Below, one piece after another: positions 1-5,667 of a stretch of 7,061 nt of DNA. A program made the translations under genes and the position numbers. The notes under the pieces were generated by a model. It had not been told where the DNA came from. It ran no database searches and saw only the letters and a list, made by a program, of their open reading frames with translations. This stretch comes from Thiothrix sp. (GTDB taxonomy: Bacteria > Pseudomonadota > Gammaproteobacteria > Thiotrichales > Thiotrichaceae), in contig DRMA01000274.1 in assembly GCA_011375245.1 (NCBI GenBank), forward strand, positions 1 through 7,061, given 5' to 3'. Positions within the stretch are counted from its first letter, which is position 1, and each line of letters begins with the position of its first letter.

Positions 1-525
1 ATTATTGACCCACATTTTCTTTCCAAAGCTGAGGTTCGCTCATGGCCGATCATTGGTTGGGTTGGCGCAAAGGCTGGTACGTTATTTATTAAACGTGGCA
101 GTCGCTCTGCTGCTGAGTCAGCACATCATGAAATGGTGCAATGCTTAAAGACTAATGAGACAGGTGCTACAGGGCATAGTGTGTTATTTTTTCCTGAAGG
201 TACGACATCTAATGGGTTAGATATACTGCGTTTTCGACCCCGTTTATTTGATGCTGCTATTACAACACAAAGACCACTTCAACCCATTGTTTTACATTAC
301 CCAGACCCTGTACATAATGTTAATCCTAAAGTGCCTTTTGTGGGTAAACAATCATTAGCGGCTAATATTTGGAGCTTGCTTGGAGAGCGGAAAATTAACG
401 TTACTGTTTGTTTTCTAACAGAAATTGACACAACAGTATTTAATCGTAAAGATCTAGCTAAACTAAGTGAAAAAAGAGTTCGAGAAAGTCTTACTCAACT
501 ACTCAAGACACAAAAAACCCGCTAA
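1..525 (+). CDS. PlsC-type lysophospholipid (1-acylglycerol-3-phosphate-like) acyltransferase, 3' part
   Basis: The frame is open from base 1 to the TAA at 523-525, giving 174 visible residues; the start is left of the window. A PlsC block-II-like stretch, GTLFIKRG, lies at 76-99, and the block III signature FPEGT at 190-204 is followed by TSNG. A PIVLHY strand near 283-300 fits block IV. The catalytic HX4D motif must lie just upstream of the window. Family knowledge: these inner-membrane enzymes transfer an acyl chain from acyl-ACP or acyl-CoA to lysophosphatidate or a related lysolipid such as lyso-ornithine lipid. The substrate cannot be decided from this fragment. The remaining 3' part has no frameshift. 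The gene converges on ssb, and its stop codon lies inside the terminator hairpin of the opposite strand. The acyltransferase superfamily is near certain, the exact member is not. Confidence 0.88.
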   Translation: MIDPHFLSKAEVRSWPIIGWVGAKAGTLFIKRGSRSAAESAHHEMVQCLKTNETGATGHSVLFFPEGTTSNGLDILRFRPRLFDAAITTQRPLQPIVLHYPDPVHNVNPKVPFVGKQSLAANIWSLLGERKINVTVCFLTEIDTTVFNRKDLAKLSEKRVRESLTQLLKTQKTR

Positions 526-542
526 CCTATAAAGCTAACGGG
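512..542 (-). terminator. Rho-independent terminator of ssb
   Basis: Read on the minus strand, 542 to 518 folds into an 11-bp stem with a three-base loop, using three G-U pairs. The base is CCCG/CGGG. It is followed at once by six Us (A512-517 on the plus strand). On the plus strand the same bases would leave A-C mismatches, which fixes the direction. It lies about 36 bases past the ssb stop and overlaps the end of the acyltransferase gene, including its stop codon. Confidence 0.72.
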
Positions 543-569
543 GCTTTAAAAGCCAGTTGTTCTTTTTTT
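537..569 (+). terminator. Rho-independent terminator of the acyltransferase gene
   Basis: GGCTT (542-546) pairs with AAGCC (550-554). An outer AAC/GTT pairing (537-539 with 556-558) sits across a small internal loop. A T-rich tail ends in seven Ts (563-569). It begins 12 bases after the stop codon. The stem is short and has a three-base loop, so efficiency is uncertain. It overlaps the minus-strand terminator. Confidence 0.5.
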
Positions 570-577
570 ACAAGTAG

Positions 578-1108
578 TTAAAAAGGAATATCATCTTCAA
601 AATCATTGTAGTTACTTTGTGGTGAAGGAGCCGTTTGCCCTGGATTTCCTTGCTGAGGCTGCCCTTGTGGTTGTTGTTGTCTTGCAGGCTGCTGCTGTTG
701 TGGCGGAGCTTGTTGTTGTGGAGCATTTCCTCCCATTGGCGCATAACCGCCACTACTCTGTCCTTGTCCTGCACCACGTGCATCAAGAAACTGCATATTA
801 TCAGCAATAATATCCGTGCTATAACGATTAGAACCATCAGGCGCTTGCCATTTACTAGTTTGCAATTTGCCCTCGATATACACTTTTGAACCCTTACGCA
901 GATATTCACCTGCTATTTTGCCTAAACCACGAAATAAGGTAACACGATGCCATTCTGTTTTTTCACGTCGTTCGCCTGTTTGTTTATCTTTCCAACTATC
1001 TGAGGTAGCAACACTAATTTTAGTCACTGCATCCCCATTTGGCATATATCGAACATCAGGATCATTGCCCAAATTGCCCACAAGTATTACTTTATTTACT
1101 CCAGCCAT
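578..1108 (-). CDS. ssb: Single-stranded DNA-binding protein SSB
   Basis: This encodes 176 residues, close to the 178 of E. coli SSB. Residues 1-111 form the OB fold: it starts with GVNKVILVGNLG, continues with VRYMPNG, and has EWHRVTLF and EYLRKGSKVYIEG. The DNA-stacking aromatics are present as W39, W53, F59 and W87. Residues ~112-165 are a disordered linker rich in Gln, Gly and Pro. The acidic tip ends DFEDDIPF, the family's docking peptide for partner repair and replication proteins. The protein is a cytosolic homotetramer that coats single-stranded DNA. The ATG at 1106-1108 is preceded by AGAAGGA (1123-1117 on the minus strand) at 8-base spacing. It is divergent from thiC and convergent with the acyltransferase gene. 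I saw no LexA-type box upstream. The Gln-rich linker, not any second gene, produces the open frames seen on the other strand. Confidence 0.97.
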   Translation of the reverse strand: MAGVNKVILVGNLGNDPDVRYMPNGDAVTKISVATSDSWKDKQTGERREKTEWHRVTLFRGLGKIAGEYLRKGSKVYIEGKLQTSKWQAPDGSNRYSTDIIADNMQFLDARGAGQGQSSGGYAPMGGNAPQQQAPPQQQQPARQQQPQGQPQQGNPGQTAPSPQSNYNDFEDDIPF

Positions 1109-1279
1109 GTTTTTATTCCTTCTCTGTTATATACGTCGAGCAAAGTTTACTACTATCAGCTAACAATTGCATTAGCCGCCGATATACAAAATATACGCAC
1201 ATGGATTGCTTCGTGTTATGAAATGACGTACCTACAATTTAGCTGCCTATTGAAAGCCTTTTTTAAGCAATGAATGATT

Positions 1280-1285
1280 TATGCT
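1280..1285 (+). promoter_or_regulatory. Candidate -10 element for thiC
   Basis: TATGCT at 1280-1285 would place the transcript start a few bases before the riboswitch P1 stem at 1301. No convincing -35 lies 16-18 bases upstream. TTGAAA at 1250-1255 is a good -35 match but would pair better with AATGAT at 1273-1278. The position before the aptamer is the main support. Confidence 0.3.
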
Positions 1286-1300
1286 ATGGTGCATCTCTTA

Positions 1301-1405
1301 GAAGCTAGGGGTGTTACCTAATGCGGATGACTAAACTGCAATTATGTTAACTGAGAAAAACCCTTGGAACCTGTATACGGATCATGCCGGCGTAGGGAAT
1401 GCTTC
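1301..1405 (+). ncRNA. TPP riboswitch (THI element) aptamer
   Basis: The aptamer matches the conserved THI element in order. P1 is GAAGC (1301-1305) with GCTTC (1401-1405). AGGGGTG (1307-1313) pairs through P2 with ACCC (1360-1363). The thi-box CTGAGA is at 1351-1356. GGAACCTG (1366-1373) and ATGCCGGCG (1384-1392) lead into GTAGGGAA (1392-1399). P4 is CGG (1378-1380) with CCG (1387-1389). P3 is extended: TTA/TAA (1314-1316 with 1348-1350) encloses a hairpin of TAATGC (1319-1324) with GCAATTA (1338-1344, one bulged A). Family knowledge: it binds thiamine pyrophosphate and lowers expression of the downstream gene when TPP is plentiful. It lies 53 bases upstream of the thiC start, its expected target. 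Confidence 0.96.
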
Positions 1406-1455
1406 AGGTTCTCCTGAGTTTGTATTTTCTTAGCCGAGACTAACAATGGAGAGCC
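1403..1455 (+). promoter_or_regulatory. Expression platform: anti-sequestor hairpin versus RBS-sequestering helix
   Basis: Two exclusive structures can be drawn. Hairpin A is TCAGG (1404-1408), loop TTCT, CCTGA (1413-1417); it borrows bases 1404-1405 of the P1 3' strand. Helix B is GGTTCTCC (1407-1414) with GGAGAGCC (1448-1455), eight pairs with one G-U. It buries the thiC Shine-Dalgarno. With TPP bound, P1 forms, hairpin A is blocked and helix B hides the ribosome site. Without TPP, A forms and the site is free. This indicates translational control. The pairing is read from sequence, the switching is inferred. Confidence 0.6.
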
Positions 1456-1457
1456 AC

Positions 1458-3347
1458 ATGAGTGCAATACCTGAATCATTTTTAGAAAGAACGGCAAAAC
1501 TATCCGCTGAAATTACCACCCCCTTTCCAAAATCTCGCAAAATTTATATTGAAGGATCACGCCCCGATATTCGTGTGGGTATGCGTGAAATCTCGCAAGA
1601 CGATACCACAGGTGATTTTGGGGTCGAAAAAAATCCACCTATTATCATTTATGATACATCAGGACCCTTTACTGATCCTGATATTGATATTGATTTAATG
1701 AAAGGCATTCCTGATGTGCGTAGCCCATGGATTCATGATCGTGCTGATACAGAATATTTGTCAGGTCCTAGCTCTGATTTTGGCATTGAACGTCAAAATG
1801 ATGCTGCATTGGCTCATCTTCGCTTCGAACATATCCGCCAGCCTCGCAGAGCTAAAGTAGGGAAAAATGTAAGTCAAATGCATTATGCACGACAAGGTAT
1901 TATTACTCCTGAAATGGAGTATGTCGCCATTCGAGAAAATGCGCGTCTTGATGAGCTACGTACTGACCCACGCTACAAAACAGTGTTAAAACAACATGCA
2001 GGTGAAAGCTTTGGTGCGAGTATTCCTGAACTCATTACTGCTGAGTTCGTACGTGATGAAATCGCTAAAGGGCGAGCCATTATTCCTGCTAATATCAATC
2101 ACCCTGAATTAGAGCCCGTTATTATTGGGCGTAATTTTCGCGTTAAGATCAATACCAATATTGGTAATTCGGCAGTTACGTCGTCAATTGAAGAAGAAGT
2201 CGAAAAAATGGCATGGTCTGCCCGTTGGGGTGGCGATACCTTAATGGATTTATCAACGGGTAAGAATATCCATGAAACACGCGAATGGATTTTGCGTAAT
2301 TCACCTGTGCCGATTGGGACTGTGCCTATTTATCAGGCGTTAGAAAAAGTCAATGGTAAGTCAGAAGATTTAACGTGGGAAATATTCCGTGATACCTTAA
2401 TTGAACAAGCAGAACAAGGCGTTGATTATTTTACAATTCATGCAGGAATACGTTTACAGCATATTCCATTAACCGCTGAACGCATTACGGGGATTGTCTC
2501 ACGTGGTGGCTCAATTATGGCAAAGTGGTGCTTAGCTCACCATACCGAAAGTTTCCTCTATACCCATTTTGAAGATATCTGCGAGATTATGAAAGCTTAT
2601 GATGTATCTTTCTCACTCGGCGATGGTTTACGTCCAGGATGTGCAGCGGATGCCAATGATGCCGCACAATTTGGTGAGCTAGAAACCTTGGGTGAATTAA
2701 CGCAAGTGGCGTGGCAACATGATGTGCAAGTGATGATTGAAGGTCCTGGGCATGTTCCCATGCAGTTGATTAAAGAGAATATGGAAAAGGAATTAAAGGA
2801 TTGTCATGAAGCACCTTTTTATACCTTGGGCCCCTTAACAACGGATATTGCACCAGGATATGATCATATTACTTCTGCGATTGGTGCTGCTCAAATTGGT
2901 TGGTATGGGACAGCAATGCTGTGTTACGTTACTCCTAAAGAGCATTTAGGCTTACCCAATAAAGAAGATGTTCGTGTAGGGATTATTACTTATAAAATTG
3001 CTGCACAGGCTGCTGACTTAGCCAAGGGTTTTCCTGGTGCACAGATACGTGACAATGCATTGTCAAAAGCACGCTTTGAGTTTCGTTGGGAAGATCAGTT
3101 TAACCTTGGCTTAGATCCTGAACGAGCACGTGAATATCATGATGAAACAATGCCAAAACCCGCTGCAAAGGTTGCACATTTCTGTTCGATGTGTGGTCCA
3201 CACTTCTGTTCAATGAAGATTACACAAGAAGTACGTGAATATGCCGCTAAACAAGGAGTATCAACAAAAGAAGCCGTTAAGAAGGGTATGAAAGAGAAAT
3301 CCATTGAATTTATTGATGCAGGAGCGCAGATTTACAATAAAACTTAA
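1458..3347 (+). CDS. thiC: Phosphomethylpyrimidine synthase ThiC
   Basis: ThiC rearranges aminoimidazole ribotide into HMP phosphate, the pyrimidine half of thiamine. It uses SAM and a 4Fe-4S cluster and releases formate and CO; it is cytosolic. From the chosen start it has 629 residues (E. coli: 631). The N-terminal domain carries KIYIEGSRPDIRVGMREI; then come MHYARQGIITPEMEY, the barrel with IHAGIRLQHIPLT and SLGDGLRPGC, and MIEGPGHVPMQ. The C-terminal cluster motif CX2CX4C is C576, C579, C584 (CSMCGPHFC), the non-canonical radical-SAM arrangement of this family. An in-frame ATG lies at 1446, but it has no Shine-Dalgarno and its GGAG lies inside the reading frame. That GGAG (1448-1451) sits 6 bases before the ATG at 1458, which decides the start. 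Two stops in tandem close the frame (TAA TAA, 3345-3350). It is controlled by the upstream TPP riboswitch. No other thi gene is nearby. Confidence 0.98.
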   Translation: MSAIPESFLERTAKLSAEITTPFPKSRKIYIEGSRPDIRVGMREISQDDTTGDFGVEKNPPIIIYDTSGPFTDPDIDIDLMKGIPDVRSPWIHDRADTEYLSGPSSDFGIERQNDAALAHLRFEHIRQPRRAKVGKNVSQMHYARQGIITPEMEYVAIRENARLDELRTDPRYKTVLKQHAGESFGASIPELITAEFVRDEIAKGRAIIPANINHPELEPVIIGRNFRVKINTNIGNSAVTSSIEEEVEKMAWSARWGGDTLMDLSTGKNIHETREWILRNSPVPIGTVPIYQALEKVNGKSEDLTWEIFRDTLIEQAEQGVDYFTIHAGIRLQHIPLTAERITGIVSRGGSIMAKWCLAHHTESFLYTHFEDICEIMKAYDVSFSLGDGLRPGCAADANDAAQFGELETLGELTQVAWQHDVQVMIEGPGHVPMQLIKENMEKELKDCHEAPFYTLGPLTTDIAPGYDHITSAIGAAQIGWYGTAMLCYVTPKEHLGLPNKEDVRVGIITYKIAAQAADLAKGFPGAQIRDNALSKARFEFRWEDQFNLGLDPERAREYHDETMPKPAAKVAHFCSMCGPHFCSMKITQEVREYAAKQGVSTKEAVKKGMKEKSIEFIDAGAQIYNKT

Positions 3348-3354
3348 TAAGTTA

Positions 3355-3461
3355 GTGCAAATATATAGTCTATCTGAATAATATGTCAAACCAATATCAT
3401 TCAGACGGGCTATTTTGGCTAATGTTTAGAAAAAACCATCTGCCTTTAACGAAATTTGCAC
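3355..3461. repeat. Structured intergenic stretch: nested inverted repeats downstream of thiC
   Basis: GTGCAAAT (3355-3362) and ATTTGCAC (3454-3461) are a perfect 8-bp inverted repeat. Between them TCTGAATAATAT (3373-3384) pairs with ATATCATTCAGA (3394-3405), 11 of 12 bases. CAGACGG (3402-3408) can alternatively pair with CCATCTG (3436-3442) with one mismatch. No T run follows, so this is not a standard thiC terminator. All reading frames here are broken. It may form one folded unit with the hairpin at 3466-3488. Confidence 0.4.
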
Positions 3462-3495
3462 GGAAGCCCCTCCTCTTTAGGGGAGGGATGGATAA
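3460..3495 (+). mobile_element. Possible IS200/IS605 right-end or TnpB guide-RNA scaffold remnant
   Basis: ACGGAAGCCCCTCC followed by TCTTTAG and GGGGAGGG forms a GC-rich hairpin in AT-rich DNA (CCCTCC 3468-3473 with GGAGGG 3483-3488, or CCCCT with AGGGG). From memory, a GGAAGCCCC stem with a TTTAG loop and a purine-rich 3' arm is typical of the right ends of IS200/IS605 elements that carry tnpB. There it is also the 3' scaffold of the guide RNA. No tnpA or tnpB remains in the window, so this would be a solo end. It could instead be an unrelated terminator-like hairpin, although no U tract follows on either strand. Confidence 0.4.
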
Positions 3496-3563
3496 TGAAT
3501 AGCTATAAACGTAGTTGTGCCAATAACGGCAATAAGAAAACCTAAACCAGTTAATACAAGCAT
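3477..3563 (-). CDS. Small single-pass membrane peptide (28 aa), unrecognised
   Basis: A minus-strand ATG (3563-3561) follows AAAGGA (3575-3570) at 6-base spacing, a better ribosome site than most genes here have. The 28 residues are almost one hydrophobic helix: it starts MLVLTGLGFLIAVIG, continues TTTFIAI and ends with a short tail HYPSLP. No charged residue lies within the span. It is shaped like the tiny accessory subunits of membrane complexes (CydX or KdpF style), but it matches none that I recognise, and no such complex is encoded nearby. Its last codons and stop lie inside the GC-rich hairpin at 3466-3488. The original C-terminus may therefore have been replaced by an inserted element. 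A chance ORF is the main alternative. Confidence 0.42.
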   Translation of the reverse strand: MLVLTGLGFLIAVIGTTTFIAIHYPSLP

Positions 3564-3591
3564 ATTTTTTCCTTTAATGTATAGTACTTTG

Positions 3592-3612
3592 CTATTTCTA
3601 CACGAGAAATAG
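3592..3612. repeat. Perfect 8-bp hairpin upstream of the small minus-strand ORF
   Basis: CTATTTCT (3592-3599), loop ACACG, AGAAATAG (3605-3612). It lies about 17 bases upstream of the AAAGGA of the small peptide ORF and about 100 bases upstream of ggt. No T run follows on either strand, so it is not a good terminator. It could be an operator or a leader hairpin. Confidence 0.35.
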
Positions 3613-3634
3613 AAGATTAAGGGTTGTTGCTAAC

Positions 3635-3659
3635 ATTGATTAATTATCAATCATAATTA
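3635..3659. promoter_or_regulatory. Two overlapping palindromes upstream of ggt, candidate operator
   Basis: ATTGAT-TAATT-ATCAAT (3635-3651) and TAATTAT-CAATC-ATAATTA (3641-3659) are perfect inverted repeats sharing 11 bases. They lie 52-76 bases before the ggt start. A TATCAT (3675-3680) -10-like hexamer follows, so a protein here would cover the -35 region. The regulator is unknown. The first palindrome looks like an FNR half-site pair but with a spacer of 5 instead of 4. Confidence 0.35.
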
Positions 3660-3710
3660 GTTGTTTTTATAGGGTATCATTTTTAATAATGACAAACAAG
3701 GTCGAACTCA

Positions 3711-5423
3711 GTGAAAAACTCCTTTACGAAACAGATAGCAAACAATAAACCCTTTTATAGAGTGGGTATTTTTATATTTTTATTGTTTCCACTGCTGGTA
3801 AATGCAATGCCTAAAACCTTACATAAAATAGGGTTGGCAACGGCCCACCCACTAGCAACAGAGGGTGGCTTATCCATTCTGCAGCAAGGAGGGAATGCAT
3901 TCGATGCCGCTATTGCTGTCAGTGCTATTTTAGCTGTTGTCGAACCTTATAGCTCAGGCATTGGTGGTGGTGGATTTTGGCTATTACATGATGCAAAAAC
4001 CCAAACCGATGTCATGCTAGATGGACGTGAAACAGCTCCAGAAAAGGCAAGTACTGATATGTATCTTGATCAGCAAGGCAATGTTATTTCAAATCTTTCT
4101 ATAACAGGTGCATTGGCAGCAGGTATTCCTGGAGAACCTGCTGCTCTTGTTTGGCTCGCTGAAAATCGTGGAAAACTTCCGTTAAAAACCACACTAAAAC
4201 GAGCTATTGAACTCGCACAAGAAGGTTTCGTAGTCGATGATTTTTATTTAAAAATGCTACGCTTTAGACTGGATGCAATCAAACAATCTGCTGATGCAAG
4301 TCAAATTTTTTTGGATGATAATAAACCACCTCAATTAGGTCATTCCATTAAGCAACCTGACCTTGCTCATACGCTCACATTAATTGCCGAAAAAGGACAC
4401 GCAGGCTTCTATGAAGGCGAAACAGCAGAAAAACTTGTTAAAGGTGTACGAAAGGCGCAAGGTATTTGGACAAAAAATGATTTAAAAAATTATCGCATTA
4501 AATTACGCCAACCTGTTATTACACATTACCAAGACATGACGATAACATCTGCGGCATTGCCTTCATCAGGTGGAATTGTATTGGCAGAGATATTTAATAT
4601 GTTATCTGCTTACGAACTATCATCATTGCATAAAGCGGAAAAAACCCACCTTATTATCGAAGCAATGAAACGTGCTTATCGTGATCGTGCAGAGTATATG
4701 GGAGATAGTGATTTTGTTGATGTTCCCGTCAAAAGACTAACAAGTTCAGCCTATGCTGAGCAATTACGTCAAAGTATCAATAAAGCTAAAGCAACAGCTA
4801 GTAAAGCTCTACCACCAACATGGCATGACGAGTCAGCAGGAACAGATACCACACATTTTTCTATTGTTGATAAAGAAGGTAATCGCGTTGCAGCGACCTT
4901 ATCTATTAATTATCCCTTTGGCTCATGTTTTGTACCCTCTGGGACGGGGGTACTACTTAATGATGAAATGGATGATTTTTCAGCTAAAGCAGGCGCACCG
5001 AATGCCTATGGCTTAGTGGGAGCTAAAGCAAATGCTATTGAAGCTAATAAACGGATGCTTTCTAGTATGTCTCCAACCTTTCTTGAGACAAAAGAAAGGA
5101 TTGGTATTATAGGAACACCTGGTGGAAGCCGTATTATTACCATGGTTTTACTGGGTAGCCTCGCTTTTCATGAGGGGAAAACAGCAGAGGAAATTGTGAA
5201 TTTACCACGCTATCATCATCAATATTTGCCTGATCAGGTACAATACGAACCCAACACATTCAGTGATGAAACAGTAAAAAGACTAGAAGCAAAAGCACAT
5301 CACATGCTGAAAAAGTCCGATGTTTGGGGGAATATGCAAATAGTGATTATTGATAAAAAAACAGGGCATGTGAGTGCAGCAGCAGATAAACGTGTTATAG
5401 GCAGTGCTGTAACAAGTCACTAG
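3711..5423 (+). CDS. ggt: Gamma-glutamyltranspeptidase (glutathione hydrolase) precursor
   Basis: Ggt cleaves the gamma-glutamyl bond of glutathione and related amides in the periplasm and can transfer the glutamyl group to amino acids or peptides. The protein has 570 residues (E. coli: 580). A signal peptide spans residues 1-32, with a basic start, a hydrophobic core at 18-30 and probable cleavage after VNA. The proenzyme cuts itself before Thr380 of TTHFS. This gives a large subunit of about 33-379 and a small one of 380-570, with Thr380 as nucleophile. Also present are R106 in LDGRETAP (gamma-glutamate carboxylate binding), PSSGG, NDEMDDF, the lid region GAPNAYGLVG, SSMSPT and GTPGGSRI. 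No key residue is missing. The start is GTG, supported by AAGG (3698-3701) 9 bases upstream and by an in-frame stop at 3690. The gene appears monocistronic. Confidence 0.97.
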   Translation: MKNSFTKQIANNKPFYRVGIFIFLLFPLLVNAMPKTLHKIGLATAHPLATEGGLSILQQGGNAFDAAIAVSAILAVVEPYSSGIGGGGFWLLHDAKTQTDVMLDGRETAPEKASTDMYLDQQGNVISNLSITGALAAGIPGEPAALVWLAENRGKLPLKTTLKRAIELAQEGFVVDDFYLKMLRFRLDAIKQSADASQIFLDDNKPPQLGHSIKQPDLAHTLTLIAEKGHAGFYEGETAEKLVKGVRKAQGIWTKNDLKNYRIKLRQPVITHYQDMTITSAALPSSGGIVLAEIFNMLSAYELSSLHKAEKTHLIIEAMKRAYRDRAEYMGDSDFVDVPVKRLTSSAYAEQLRQSINKAKATASKALPPTWHDESAGTDTTHFSIVDKEGNRVAATLSINYPFGSCFVPSGTGVLLNDEMDDFSAKAGAPNAYGLVGAKANAIEANKRMLSSMSPTFLETKERIGIIGTPGGSRIITMVLLGSLAFHEGKTAEEIVNLPRYHHQYLPDQVQYEPNTFSDETVKRLEAKAHHMLKKSDVWGNMQIVIIDKKTGHVSAAADKRVIGSAVTSH

Positions 5424-5469
5424 CCTTGGTAATGATTTTGTAAACACATAAGACAATAATATTCAATAC

Positions 5470-5505
5470 AATAGTGACACCCCCCCCCATATAGGATACA
5501 CTATT
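5470..5505. repeat. Inverted repeat enclosing a C9 homopolymer
   Basis: AATAGTG (5470-5476) and CACTATT (5499-5505) are perfect 7-bp arms. Between them is a run of nine Cs (5480-5488) followed by ATATAGG, so the GG at 5494-5495 can pair with any CC in the run. The downstream ACTTATTCCTTATTT is T-rich but not a clean U tract. It could be the ggt terminator or a slippery regulatory tract in front of the next gene. Confidence 0.45.
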
Positions 5506-5530
5506 ACTTATTCCTTATTTAATCATAAGC

Positions 5531-5641
5531 TATTCTACAAATCCTTATTAACATTTGAGAAGGTTAGAGTGCTTGCTTGTGTCTGATTAATAGCATTGGG
5601 CTTTGCTATATTTAAATCATCCATTAGCTTTTTGTAGAATA
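5531..5641. repeat. 11-bp inverted repeat bracketing 111 bp upstream of the kinase-like gene
   Basis: TATTCTACAAA (5531-5541) and TTTGTAGAATA (5631-5641) are perfect reverse complements. The enclosed 89 bases hold a small ATAGC/GCTAT hairpin (5590-5594, 5605-5609) and no credible ORF. The right arm ends 26 bases before the kinase-like start. I found no flanking target duplication, so a miniature transposon is possible but unsupported. The transcript leader could also fold into a long-range hairpin. Confidence 0.4.
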
Positions 5642-5667
5642 CATACAACCACTAAAAGAAAACACCT

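Noticed and set aside
568..1221. Several open frames of 60-113 codons overlapping or flanking ssb on both strands.
   Set aside because: They are shadows of the ssb reading frame, low-complexity products of its Gln-rich linker codons, or extend into the divergent regulatory region without a ribosome site.
1403..1430. Rho-independent terminator as the riboswitch output.
   Set aside because: The hairpin is only five to six pairs and the following TTTGTATTTTCTT is interrupted. The helix that hides the ribosome site explains the layout better.
1446..1457. Upstream in-frame ATG as the thiC start.
   Set aside because: It has no Shine-Dalgarno, and the only good one (GGAG at 1448-1451) lies after it and 6 bases before the ATG at 1458.
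3636..3650. FNR-type site TTGAT-N5-ATCAA upstream of ggt.
   Set aside because: The FNR/CRP-like consensus needs a spacer of four bases. This one has five, which puts the half-sites out of phase.
3689..3748. A 19-codon ORF starting ATGACAAACAAG that overlaps the ggt start in another frame.
   Set aside because: No ribosome site at a usable distance, and the peptide has no recognisable character. A leader-peptide role cannot be excluded but is unsupported.
4753..5016. An 87-codon open frame inside ggt.
   Set aside because: It lies wholly within the well-conserved ggt coding sequence in another frame and has no domain-like content.
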